Origin: Plantago major
Taxonomy: Eukaryota > Streptophyta > Magnoliopsida > Lamiales > Plantaginaceae
Length of the DNA: 64,000 nt
NCBI GenBank assembly: GCA_026545765.1
Contig: CM048839.1
Location: 310,001-374,000, forward strand
Direction: 5' to 3'
Part shown: positions 48,138 to 59,270 of the stretch, piece after piece
Numbering within the stretch: the stretch's first letter is position 1
Layout: each line of letters begins with the position of its first letter
Program-made: the position numbers and the translations under genes
Notes under the pieces: generated by a model
Seen by the model: the letters and a program-made list of their open reading frames with translations, nothing else
What the model was told of the DNA's origin: nothing
Databases searched by the model: none

Positions 48138-49596
48138 TAAAAATTATATATGAATTCAGTATACTAAAATTAAATTATGGGATTCATATGATGCACTACA
48201 TCTTAACTACTCTAAATTTTCCACAACCAAAGTACCAAATTTAAAATTCTACAATGAATAAAAATACACTTGGGAAAAAAACTGACCAACAGGAATGCTC
48301 GAAATTGCCACGTCAGCATGACACATGGCTATGCTCACAAGGATTGAAAATGGGTTCAATTTAAATATATCTAGATAGATACCCGCATGATCCTTCTCTA
48401 TATAATACTACATCATATTTCCTTAAATGTTACAGTTTAGTCGTATATTGAATATAGTTTTAAACTCTTTCCAAATGTAAGTGTATTTTTTTATTGTAAC
48501 CATAATAAGACACTTATTTGAGCATTTAAAAGTGATTTTCTCACATATTTTACTCTACTTTTCGGAAAGCTCAAATGGATAAAATATAGGGAACCAATCA
48601 GATTCTTCCAAATCACCATATGAGGAAAAACTGGATCAATATAAATGCTCGAAACTGACACGTTAGAATGACACATGACTGTACTCACAGAATTTGAAAT
48701 AGTGTTCAATGAGGGAAGGCATATGCCAACGTGAGATAGAGGTTGCTCTAACTTTTATTATTGTCCTGGCCAAGAGAACCAATATTCAGAACTATTCTCT
48801 TATCTCGAATACACATTATGCATAAAGTCGTCTTTAAAGTAATAAAAGAGATGAGTATAAAAAAAAATAAAAGAAAAATAAAAATTGACATAATTGATAA
48901 TAAGGAACAAATCAAATGAAAGTGCATAAAAGTCCGATGAAGTATTGAAATCTGTGTAATCAGATCATGTCTCAATTTAATTTCTTGATTAGTCGGCTTA
49001 GTAAGCACTTCCACTTTCAGTACTACTGTATATCCCATGACAATTACTCATTATTTTTAATCCAGTCAATAACACACATAGCATTTTACTAATAAAATTG
49101 TACTCCCCCACCCTATAATAATTCATACATTTTCATTTTCGAGTATCCCATAGAAATTCATAAATAATAAAACATGGAAACTCTCACACATAGAACAAAT
49201 AATAAATAAATGCTTTTACACATAAATTACATATTTTATCACAAAATGTACATATTTTATAAGTATTTTTATATTTTATAATTTATTTTAAATTTTTATG
49301 TAACATCACACATCAACTCTAATATGCATGAAGTTCATACTATAATTATTCATAGCAAGAAAAGGTGTACATCTTGTGTCTTAATTTGATAAATTGTACA
49401 TCAAACACAATGACAATGACACTAATGGTGAGTCTCTATAAAAATATACTAATGGCTAATCGTATACGGCCAAGTCTAATTATTTTGGGAAAGATTTTAT
49501 TCCACTTTACTTGGCTTGTATTTGGAAGGTAATTATTGCAAAGTAATTGGACTTCATAACTGCCTTATTTGGACATGTGTATTGATCTCAGGGATT
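46991..49596. other. AT-rich region without genes
   Basis: No coding region recognised; small ORFs here are low-complexity. It contains an AT microsatellite (48067-48130) and two diverged direct repeats of about 80 bases (48281-48360 and 48629-48709) sharing AATGCTCGAAA and ATGACACATG. It may be the decayed right part of the CACTA element plus intergenic DNA. Confidence 0.5.
48067..48130. repeat. (AT)n microsatellite, about 32 units
   Basis: An uninterrupted TA/AT dinucleotide run preceded by a short CA run. It can form a cruciform. Confidence 0.97.
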
Positions 49597-49606
49597 AACT
49601 TTTCAC
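49597..49606. repeat. Target-site duplication of the MULE, left copy
   Basis: AACTTTTCAC lies directly outside the left end, and the same ten bases follow the right end at 56505-56514. Mutator-like elements usually duplicate 9 bases (8-11 reported), so one base may match by chance. Confidence 0.8.
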
Positions 49607-49718
49607 GAATGAATTGTCAAAATAACCTTCTCAAAAAAAATATATCCCACTCTAACCTCCCACAAAAATTAATTGCTTCTATAACCTTATGTTTACCACA
49701 TCAGCATCCATGTAGACT

Positions 49719-50271
49719 ATTTAATACACCTCAGCAATTCGTTTAGCCTACTTTAAAAAAAAGGATCAATTCATTAATCATCAAAAACCAAAAAGTAATA
49801 AACATACACACTAGTGAGGAAGAATTTCAGTTCCATGAAGCGCCTGCTTAACCAATATATCTGCTAATCCATTATTACTTCTACTAATATGATTAAAATC
49901 CAAAAAACTCAAATGCACATCAAGGTTCTTAATTTGATCTAAATAAACTTTGTAAACTATCATGGAAATGAAACGTCAATTCATGTACTACATAAATGAA
50001 AACAATCTGGAAAATGAAACACCAATTCATGTATGTAATACATAAACGAAAAACAATTTGCAAATCTCATTTTCATTGACTTTTACAACCACCGATAGTC
50101 CTAATCATCCTGTAAAATCCTTCACTTTCATCAACTTGAGGTCCTGCAAAAAGAAAAAGAAACACAACCAAAGAATAAGAATAAGAAACACAAATAACCA
50201 ACTTGTATGTAACTATTTATTGAATCTAAAAAGCACCTACAGGTTGTCAAGAATATCTAAAAAAATCACCA
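49719..50271. other. MULE sequence between left TIR and transposase
   Basis: AT-rich and non-coding, on the 3' side of the minus-strand transposase. A short local duplication (ATGAAACGTCAATTCATGTA / ATGAAACACCAATTCATGTA) is present at about 49966-50035. Confidence 0.5.
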
Positions 50272-52814
50272 TCAAGAAGGGAAGTGATTTTGCACATTAA
50301 AAATAGTATTTAAAGGGATGAAAGTTTGTATGTACCTGGTCCTTTTATTTGATCCTGGACAGGTCTTTTTATTATGACCTTCTTGCTTGCATGTACTACA
50401 TCTTACGGTTCCACGTCCTTCTCTGAGATCCATTTCATTGTACAAGCGTGTAGATTTTGGACGACCTTTCGAACTCCTTTTCATCGAATCATAAGGCAAG
50501 AGTATCATTCATGTTGGAGCAGGCCAATATGCTTGATCTGGAATTGGATGTAGTAAAGGAGCCCATGTCCTTTGATATGTAGTAATGGAATAACAATTCT
50601 CAACAAGAGTGGTATAATCCAAGCACCAACTTTGACAAGCATCCATGACATGTGAGCATGGCAGCCCATGTATTTGCCATTTTTTACAAGAACAAAAAAT
50701 TTCATTCACTTTCACAATCTGCACATTGTTTCCTTTCTTGCTGTTTGTAACCGATCGACCTGTCTTTATGCTAAATGTACCCGCAGACCTATTAAACATG
50801 ACAACTTCATGCTTGCTCGCTTTTATTCCGTTCGCACTTACTTTTGCATCGACAAAAGGAGTAAATCTCTGGCCACTAGCAACCCTTTCTGCACCAAGTT
50901 GTCGCCTGATAGAAAAAGTAACTATTTACTCGATAGAAAGTAAGTTGGACTAAAGCTGTGATAGGCAGGCAACGAGCACCTTTCAGAACACTATTGAAAA
51001 CTTCTGATAAGTTGGTCGTCATGATGCCATATCTATGGCCACCGTCATGTGCTAAAGCCCACTTCTCAAGAGGAATTTCTTCTAGCCACTTTCGTGCTTC
51101 AGGATTGATTCTTTCAATTGTTTCCATTCTTCTATCAAATTTTCAAACTCGGTTTTCAGTGGCAGCCCACCGCACAAGATTCTTTAATGTCTTGTCGTGA
51201 AATTTGGTGTTAAAATTGCTCGCAAGGTGACGCACACAAAAACGATGATATGCATAAGGCTCGGTCCATCTGGAACCAACTCTATTCATTGCATTTTTAA
51301 TACCAATATGGCGATCAGATATTACACAAATGCCATTTCTTTGTGTGACAAATCTCCTAATGTAACCCATAAACCAATCCCAACTATCATTATTTTCTCC
51401 TTCTACAATCGCAAATGCAAGTGGAAACAGTTGATTATTACCGTCTGAAGAAACTGCAACAAGCAACGTACCTTTATATTTTCCATAGAGATGTGTTCCA
51501 TCAACACTAATCACAGGACGACAATATTTGAACCCTTCAATTGAAGCTGCAAATGACCAAAAGACACGCTTAAATGTTTCATGCCCAAGATTTCTCTCCG
51601 CGGCTTCTTTATCCCAATGAACGATTGTACCTGGATTTTCTTGCACAAGTACATCCATATATCTCGGTAGCAACTTGTACGATTCAATCCAGTCCCCAAA
51701 AAGTGAGACAATTGCCTTCTGCTTTGCTTTCCATGCTTTCTTTTTCGATATATCATAGCCGAATTTATCCTAAATCAACGCATGAATAGTTGTAAGTGTG
51801 ATTGAGAGTTGAGCCTTGACCAATGGCTTAATTTCACAAGCCACAAATTCAGAATCAAGTTGCACATGATCTCTATTTATTATTGGATTAACACAAGTAT
51901 GGGGCCCATTATGTCTTGATCTCAAAGAATGATGCTCCATGAGGGACCGAAGCCCGTAATTTCCAAGAACAAGTAGTTGCTAGCTTACATTTAAGCTCCC
52001 AAAGATTGCGGTTTGAATGTACAACCTGGTATTGCTGATGCACTTTTAGTGAGTATAATTTGACACTAGATTGCAACTCATCTTTAGAATTAAATCGTTG
52101 ACCGACATATAACTCTGTGCTATCGTTTGGTCTAAAAGAATCTTGGCCAGGACTTAAGACGTCAATCGTAGCATTACTAATGCCATCAATTCTAGTAAAT
52201 TCTGAACTTGGTGCATCTTCATAGGCTACGTTGATATCCTCCTCATCCATTCCTTCTTGTGCATCCTCTAAACCATCATCCAATAAATTGTTGTTGATTT
52301 CAGTTCCATTTACCACATATTTGTGCCCTTCACTAGCAGCAATTTCTTCAATGATACATCTACTAATGTTCGCTGTCAAACCATCGGTTGGAGCAACACT
52401 CATAAAAATGTCATTTTCATTCCCAAAATCAAGACCAACCGATCCAGTGCCTTGCGTGAGTAGTTGGGTAAAAGAAACATGAGAACTTCTAGGAATCTCC
52501 TCTATATAAAATTCCAAGCAATGAATAGCAAGTTGTTTTATAACATAAAAAACAACCCTTAGAGAATCATTATCTTCAACTGGTAGAGGTATATACTCTT
52601 GGTAATTACTCGAATATCTGCAAGTAATTTTGATGCCGACATTCAACCGATTCATGCCCGTGACACTATATATCTTATTCATAAGAACTTCGTAGGTTAT
52701 TCGATTGCTGACTTTAATAGACTTTGGTGTAGCACCTTCATAGCTGATTCCTCGTGAACTCGATATAATTCTTCCATTCCAATAGCATAGTATAGTTACG
52801 TTCTCTCGCGCCAT
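50272..52814 (-). pseudogene. MULE transposase with SWIM and zinc-knuckle motifs
   Basis: It starts at ATG 52814 (MARENVTILCYWNG). Domains in order: an N-terminal PB1-like/plant-specific part; the MuDR-type DNA-binding region (GQRFNSKDELQSSVKLYSLK, ATTCSWKLRAS); the MULE catalytic domain (RPVISVDGTHLYGKYKGTLL, FPLAFAIVEGENNDSWDWFM, VISDRHIGIKNAM, HRFCVRHLASNF); a SWIM finger (CSCKKWQIHGLPCSHVMDAC); and a CCHC-type knuckle (CSTCKQEGHNKKTC). It is broken by a frameshift near 51909, TAG at 51770-51772, TGA at 51143-51145, a frameshift near 50905, and TGA at 50509-50511. It is clearly dead, but the damage is light. Confidence 0.93.
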
Positions 52815-52936
52815 CCTAAAACTCAAAGGAAGTGATTCAATGTTAGTTCAGGTTTTCTACCGTCGATCAGTGTCATCGACTAACGTCGATCGAGTGTCGA
52901 CATCGACACGTGTCAGATTCTTTCTGTCGCCTCAAC

Positions 52937-55319
52937 TAGGCAGATATCTGAACGCAGTGAGCTTTACACTAAACGAGCCTTGTTCGTGAACAATGCACTT
53001 ATGCTCGTGTTCGTGTTCGAGATCGACGATCTTTTCGATCTACTCGGCTCGTGTTCGGTCCACTTCTAATTATGATCGAATATGTTCGTGAACAGTTCGT
53101 TCGTTTGTGTTCTGTTCGTTTGTGTTCGACAATTATGATCGTTTATGTTCGAAAAAGCTTGTTAATGCTCAAAATTTGCTCGTTTAGCTCGAACAAGGTC
53201 AAATATATATCAATTTTCAAATCTAACATACACAAGATGCATAAAATACTTCTATTTGTTACATTCGAAACACGAGGTTTCAAATTTCCATTACAAAATA
53301 TGCATTCCACAAATTCGAAACCAAAAATGAAGTTTACAACTTCACATATACATTATCCTCAAAAATGTCTTCGCTTGCGTCACGGTATTTAGGAGGCAAT
53401 CCTGAAATACAGATTATGTGTACCGAGTTAATATCTTGCAATTCAAATTCATCCATCTAAAGTTAAAACCACAGAATTAAACTCTTCAGGCCAATACCAA
53501 GTAAGCATAAACTGACTCAAAATTTTATCATCAGAAAAGCATAAATAGTCTAAATAATTCTATAGTTTTGTTTGATTCCATAAACCATAAACAGTAAACA
53601 AACAGGGCAAAGAATTCATAATATACACCATAACACTACCAGATCATAAACCAACTTAAAGCTTGAAATTTCAATGACAAATATCCAAAAAATGAAAAAG
53701 AAAACCACATAAACACATAAAAAGCATCAAACTTTCAAATCAATAGCAGCTAAACCTTGTCTAATCCCATATAGAAACTACGAAACCAAGTCCAAGAAAC
53801 AAGAGCAATATCCATAACACATCAATAATGATCAAACAAACACAATTCATAAACTCCAAAAAAAAACAGAAACAGAAAGAAAAACATACCAAAAAGCTCC
53901 CTTTTGAGATTCTCCGCCATGGTATCATTTTTGCAGACAAAAATATATCCCCCAATACGATACATGAACCATCACAACAAGAAAATTATACTACTCATTC
54001 TAAGATATGAAATTGATAAATACATTACATTTTCAGAGGGAGCAGTAAATGTGCTTAAAGCAGTAGGATAATCAACCACTAGGCATTTTATATTGAGAGA
54101 CAAAATCAAAGATCTTCAGCAAAGTTCAACACATCAAACCAAACTTAATCCACATATTAAACAGATGTTAAAAAATGACAATGAGAAAAAAACTGAGATA
54201 TAAAAAAAAATGTGATTTGAGAATATAAAAACTAGACATATATTCAACAAAAACGCATACATGGAAGCAAAACACCACGCACAAATCACCAAGCTACTTA
54301 AATCCGGCTAGAACCGGTAAAAGAAAGACTCAAATTTATAAAAATTAGGTAAAACAAAAACCCATTACAATCAAAGCAGCAACATTCAACTCCAGTGCAG
54401 CATAATGCAATCACCCAAAAAAAGAAGAAAAAAAGCTAGTAGTTCTCTTCACCTCATTGTTTACCTAAGAAGCACAGTTAACACATTGACGCAATCATAA
54501 CAAATACATTAACAACAAAAAACCCTGATTAACAAAACAGACTCATCATCTCTATCATCATAAAAAGCCCAATTAGCTATTAAATCAATCAAGAAGAAAT
54601 GAATGCTGCAAGAAACGGTAGCTAATAATTACAGAAAGCGATTATTAAAAGAAGAATAATGAGGAAAGGGATCCGTTATAAAGTAGAGGTTGAGATTTGA
54701 GAATTAACCTGCAGAGAAGAGCAGCAGATCGGAAGTTCGGAAGTCGTCGGAGGAGAGCCCAGCCGCCGGAAGTCGTCGGAGGGGGAGTGGCGGCAGAATT
54801 GGAGCAGCAGATCGGAACTTGGACATGATTGGAAGTGGAGCAGAGTAGAGGAGAGGTGCGGCGGTAGAGGAGATGCGAAGGTAGAGGAGTGGAGCAGTGT
54901 GTGACGGTGGAGACGAAGGAGGAAGTCGATTGTTGGAAGAAGACGAAGGAAGAAGTCAACTGGAAGTCTGGAATTGGAGCAGTGGCGTTGGAGAGTGGAG
55001 ACGAAGGAAGAAGACGAGTCGACTGGAAGTCTGGAACTGGAGAGTGTTTGAATAATTGGATCTGGAATTAGGTTTAGGTATAATTGTTTTGTTTTATATA
55101 CAAATATAATTATAAAAATAATAATTGAATATATATATACACCTATGTTCGCGAGGATTCATGACATTAAACCATCTTAAATTAAATTCGAAGCTGATTC
55201 GATAATTACTCGAAACATGTTCGCGAACCGTTCGAGTTCGGTCAACTCGATAACGAATAGAGCGTTGACCGAGCTTTTTCGCGAACGTTCACGAACGGCT
55301 CTGTTCATTTACACCCCTA
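52937..55319. mobile_element. hAT-like non-autonomous transposon, third nesting level
   Basis: It is flanked by a perfect 8-bp duplication, GCCTCAAC, at 52929-52936 and 55320-55327, the length expected for hAT elements. Ends are TAGG...CCTA. The right end, reverse-complemented, reads TAGGGGTGTAAATGAAC, a common plant hAT terminus. Subterminal regions on both sides are rich in GTTCGTGAAC and related words (53000-53180 and 55150-55300). The interior is AT-rich and has no transposase; small ORFs there are low-complexity. Confidence 0.75.
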
Positions 55320-55484
55320 GCCTCAACCGTTGCTCTGTGTCGCCATCAACCGCTCTGTATCGCCTTCAACCGCTATTTCTTTTTTTTTAAAACTATTAAT
55401 TTCTCCATTAATTCCTAATAAAAACAATTAAATACATATCTTCTTCCCTGATCCCATACCACCGTCACGGAATTTTTTTTTCCT

Positions 55485-55650
55485 TCCGGAAGCTCCGATC
55501 TGGAGCTCCCCGTGGAAGAGATCCACGGCGGGGAAGCTCCAGATCTGGAGCTTCCGCCATGGAAGCTCCAGAACTGGAGCTTTCAAGCTCCAGTCTAGAG
55601 CTTCCATGGCAGCTCCCGTTCCGCCATGGAAGCTCCGATCGGAGCTTTCA
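55485..55650. repeat. Cluster of AGCTCC/GGAGCT palindromes
   Basis: At least eight GGAGCT or AGCTCC words in 165 bases are arranged as interlocked palindromes. They include a perfect 24-base palindrome at 55532-55555 centred on AGATCT, and others around 55495, 55575, 55600 and 55635. A 21-base A run follows (55650-55670). This could fold into a large multi-arm hairpin. Confidence 0.88.
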
Positions 55651-55996
55651 AAAAAAAAAAAAAAAAAAAATTCCGGCCGAAGCGGTGGTGGCGGTCGGTG
55701 GTGGTGGGGAAAAGATAGGTGATTTAATTTTTTGATTTCAATTTTTTTTTGATTTTTTAATAGAGGTAATTTTTTAATATATATATATATTTAATATAGT
55801 TAAATAATTTAAAGCGATAGGGCGGTTAAAGCAACACCTTTTGCGACACGAGCGACATCCCATAGCAACACTTCGGTCTTGAAGGAGCAGATTATTCGAT
55901 CTCCACCGTTGAAATTTTAATCTAATGGATCAAAATAGGTGACTGACGTTAGTCAGGGCGACACCTTGACTGATGGTAGAAAGCCCCATGTTAGTT

Positions 55997-56391
55997 AGAT
56001 TGATTACTCAGTTGTTCTTTACGTTTTAACCAAAAGTAAAAAACGAGAAAAAAGGAAAACACATCATGTATTCATTCATGAAAAAAAAAACTATATAGGA
56101 TTACAATTAGCCAACATCAATACAATCTGAGTACTAACAAAATTTGTATATACTAGAATACACTACGTGAAGAAAACTAAACCATCTGCTACCACAAATC
56201 AACAATAGTTTCAAAGTGTTTATATATGGAGAAGGATCGATCATACCTGGAAGAGAATAACTCTTTTTTAATCTGCAAATTCTATGGAACTACTGAAAGA
56301 GAAGATGAAGAGACATGCCGTTAACCTAAACGAGTGTACGTAGGGAATCAGGGAATATATGGAAAATAATTAAAGAAAAATAAACCTATAA
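55997..56391 (-). promoter_or_regulatory. Former promoter side of the MULE transposase
   Basis: Non-coding MULE sequence between the nested insertion and the right TIR. In an undisturbed element it would lie directly upstream of the minus-strand transposase. No clear TATA box is seen. Confidence 0.4.
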
Positions 56392-56514
56392 GTCCACGTC
56401 AAATCTAATGTGGCATATAAAAGGTTATTAGGGGAATTATATTATATAGAAGGCTAGTTTGGCATATAATTTTTTTGCATGAGGTTATTTTGGCAATTAT
56501 ACTCAACTTTTCAC

Positions 56515-56906
56515 ATAGAAACACAATAAATCATAATTTCCACGTAGCAAAAAATTCTCATGGTGCCATGTAGGAGGATTTAATCCAATAAGAATGTAGC
56601 ATAATTCCACCTCATTAATTGAGTTGGCACCATCCAGAATGCTTGAAATGGTTTTCAAATAATATATAGATAGATATTGATGTTTATATGTTTAATTGAG
56701 TTTTAATTTAATAGCATCATACGAATAAAAACTAATTCAATAAATAAAAGTATGCATCAGTAACGACAAGAAAGATTTGTGAACATAACTAATGTGTGAT
56801 TCGTCCTAAAATTAATTGGTCTTTTTACATCCCATATCGATGATGAACATGTGTTTTGGCTGAATAAAAACACGTGATCCGTCTAAACGTAAACCTACTA
56901 TGTAAA
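56515..56906. other. AT-rich spacer between the MULE and the copia remnant
   Basis: No gene or repeat end recognised. The upstream part of the copia polyprotein is absent, so the remnant is 5'-truncated here. Confidence 0.4.
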
Positions 56907-57292
56907 GATCAAGTGCTGAAGCTGAATATCGTGGAGTTGCTAATGTGGTTTCAGAATCTTGTTGGTTGCGCAATCTCCTCTTAGAGCTCCATTGTCCGAT
57001 TCGTACAGCGACATTGGTTTATTGTGATAATGTTAGTGCTGTTTATCTCTCTGGTAATTCAGTACAACATCAGCGCACCAAACATATTGAGATGGACATA
57101 CATTTTGTTCGCGAGAAGGTGGCTAAAGGCCAAGTTCGAGTTCTACATGTACCTTCTCAGTTCCAGATTGCAGATATATTTACGAAGGGACTTCCACAGG
57201 TTTTGTTTGAAGATTTTCGGGACAGTCTCAGCGTTTTTCCACCTCCCGCTTTTTCATGGGGAGTATTAGACTATGTAAATATTATGGAATAG
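56907..57292 (+). pseudogene. Ty1/copia RNase H, C-terminal fragment
   Basis: Starts abruptly at SSAEAEYRGVAN and continues VSESCWLRNLLLELHCP, LVYCDNVSAVYLSGN, HQRTKHIEMDIHFVREKV and ADIFTKGLP, the standard end of the copia polyprotein. About 125 codons are open, ending at 57292. Everything upstream (gag, integrase, RT) is missing. Confidence 0.93.
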
Positions 57293-57476
57293 AATATTTA
57301 GTATAGTTAGTGTTGTGGTAGATTCCTAGTATTGTTATACTTAGAACTTAGAGTTATAGTAGATTCCTTATAGTAGTTTCCCAATCCCAATTGATTTATA
57401 CTCTTGTAATTGTAACTAGTATATATATTGAATGAGATCAATAGAAAGAGTCACGGACTCATATTCTTTCACCATC
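57256..57476 (+). repeat. Probable polypurine tract and 3' LTR of the copia remnant
   Basis: A purine-rich CATGGGGAGTATTAGA overlaps the end of the coding region. The following ~210 bases end near CACCATCTAA. This matches the usual copia layout of a polypurine tract followed by a short LTR, but the expected TG start reads TA and there is no second LTR to compare. Confidence 0.5.
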
Positions 57477-58303
57477 TAATTTGTGCTTTCCCAACTCAAC
57501 TAAATAGGACATTCAATTTTTTTAAATGAAGTATAAAATAAAGATGTAAAATTCAATTGAGAGCGTACACATGGAATGGTGGAGATGTAGAAGTCGAGCT
57601 CCATGGTGTGGAAGACAGGGTGGTGCATGTAATGTGGGTGAACCTTGATCCACCACCAAACCCTGACCCTAGCACTCTGGATGTCTCGGGTGTTTACCAG
57701 TCTCCAAGTCCAACACGTCATCATAAGGATGCAGGTCCATTATGTATGATTGTCTCGGCATGGTACAAGTTTTTGTAGATTACCAATTTTAGTAAGAACT
57801 AACCAAGTGGCAGATATTTTGGCTAAATGTGGATCCGAGTTGAACAATATTATTTTGATTGCTTGTCATGTCTAATTTGCTTGGCATTGGCTGTAACTAA
57901 AATATACTGTTGTTCGACTGACTGAATTGTTACGAGGTACAACAACAATGGGAGAGGACAACGTTCATTCCTAGTTCATAATATAGTTTATTTTACATTT
58001 CAAAAGACAAAAAAGTACATATACGTATATACCATATATCCCTCTCGATATTGGGTGATGTGGGATATAAGATATTGTGTGATATTAATGACTATATACC
58101 TTGGAATTTTTTTATTTTATGAAGGCAAATCTATCGATAGGTTGGTCAATACTATGGTGTCACTAGTAGCACCTCATTTCTCTAGTTGAGGATCGCATGG
58201 TTGGACTCATAGTGAACATTGAGTACCACCAGGGGCGGAGCCAGGATTTGAAAGTGGAGGTGACGGAGTATTATAACATGAGCACAATATGTAATTTAGT
58301 TAG
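57477..58303 (+). other. Intergenic DNA with possible LINE fragments
   Basis: Around 57560-57650 the plus strand reads NGGDVEVELHGVEDRVVHV, reminiscent of a LINE endonuclease. Around 57800-57860 it reads NQVADILAKCGSELN, like the tail of a LINE RNase H. Both pieces are short and in separate frames. The rest is AT-rich. GTTAG (58299-58303) precedes the next LTR. Confidence 0.35.
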
Positions 58304-59256
58304 TGTTGAGGGTAAAAGTCCCCCAACCACTTAATGAATTTTCCTTGCTTTCCTTCACTCTAAGTACCTAGACCACCTTCGATTAAGAACCAAAGAGTAA
58401 GAGCCCGTAAGAACCGTCGTACTGGTAAGAGGCGATGCGTAAGGACCTGCACAAGCAGCTTGGAGAGGGGGGTTTGGACCCAGTTTGCCAAGCGTCAAAC
58501 TGGTTAGAGACTTTACTCAAGAGAGACTGAAGATCTGCTCTGTATAATGTTCGGGATTAGCTTATGTCTGATGACTTACCTTTGCATGGGGATGTGTGCC
58601 ATATTTATAAGATTTCCTCAAAGAGGAAGGCTTCCTCGAGATCGCGCCAAGTGTAAGGCTCCAGTTGAGCCACCAAGGCTTATTTATGCCCATGGCCCAA
58701 TAATGATACTTAGCCCATGCCATTTTGGGCTTTTAGGGGTAGTTTAGTCATTATTAGAAGAGTTTGGAGGGTGTGACATAGTCTGCCGAGGTCCAAGGTC
58801 CAGAGAGGTTGGTCCGGACGCCTGGTCCGGACCGTATTGGGTTGTCAAATGAGGAAGTCCTCTAAATTTGTCCAACTCTTCCTATTCGGACCTCATGGTT
58901 CGGACCCCCTACTCTCTGGTGCCTGTCTACTTGGTTGCCTGTGAGATTGTCATGTTGGATCCGAGTGATCGTCCGTATCGGAGGCCTTGGGTCGGACCCA
59001 GTACTGTTCAAGTACTATGTCTCCTTTCTAGAGAGGCTCGGACCCTGGTGGGTCGGACCTGAGATCCATGGGTCGGACCTAGTAAGCTTTAGATCCTTTG
59101 TTCCTCTCTTCTAGGGTGGGTCGGACCATGGTGGGTCTGACCGGATCGGACCCTTGGCTCGGACCAATGTGTCTCGGATCCATTAGATGACTTAGGACAC
59201 CTTAGAATTCGTTCCAAGGGCTCCTATGACGGATTGGACATATTTTCGTATCAACA
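58304..59256 (-). repeat. 3' LTR of the second Tat element (953 bp)
   Basis: Begins TGTTGAGG and ends TATCAACA. Shared landmarks with the first LTR include the GAGACTTTACTC block, a minus-strand TATA box (58601-58610) and the ACGGATTGGACA block near the right end. Four GCCCA/TGGGC words lie at 58688-58731, about 80-120 bases upstream of the TATA box on the minus strand. Confidence 0.9.
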
Positions 59257-59270
59257 TATGTCCCCCTAGT
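59257..59270 (-). other. Polypurine tract of the second Tat element
   Basis: The minus strand reads AACTAGGGGGACATA abutting the LTR. This fixes the element body to the right of the LTR and its orientation as minus. Confidence 0.8.

Larger units (their letters stand above)
52849..55987. mobile_element. MULE-like non-autonomous element nested in the MULE
   Basis: The left end CAGGTTTTCTACCGTCGATC and the reverse complement of the right end, GGGGCTTTCTACCATCAGTC, form inverted repeats. Similarity extends over about 45 bases (shared GACTAACGTC). Flanks are a perfect 9-bp duplication, ATGTTAGTT, at 52840-52848 and 55988-55996. Removing the hAT-like insertion leaves about 750 bases with no coding potential. 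It lies 34 bases upstream of the MULE transposase ATG, separating that gene from its promoter. Confidence 0.72.
49607..56504 (-). mobile_element. Mutator-like element (MULE), 6.9 kb, carrying nested elements
   Basis: Diverged terminal inverted repeats of about 112 bases lie at 49607-49718 and 56392-56504. The left reads GAATGAATTGTCAAAATAAC; the right, reverse-complemented, reads GAGTATAATTGCCAAAATAA. They are flanked by AACTTTTCAC duplications. A minus-strand MULE transposase (50272-52814) fills the left half. The right half is mostly a second insertion (52849-55987) placed in the 5' leader of the transposase. Native MULE sequence without the insertion is about 3.75 kb. Confidence 0.82.

Noticed and set aside
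54645-54959. 104-codon minus-strand ORF inside the hAT-like element
   Set aside because: Ser/Pro-rich, low-complexity translation of a GGAAG/GGAG-rich tract. No family features, and it lies inside a non-autonomous transposon.
58211-58260. GGGGCGGAGCCAGGATTTGAA motif
   Set aside because: It recurs in many plant intergenic regions and probably marks a small transposon relic, but I could not find its ends or a target duplication here.
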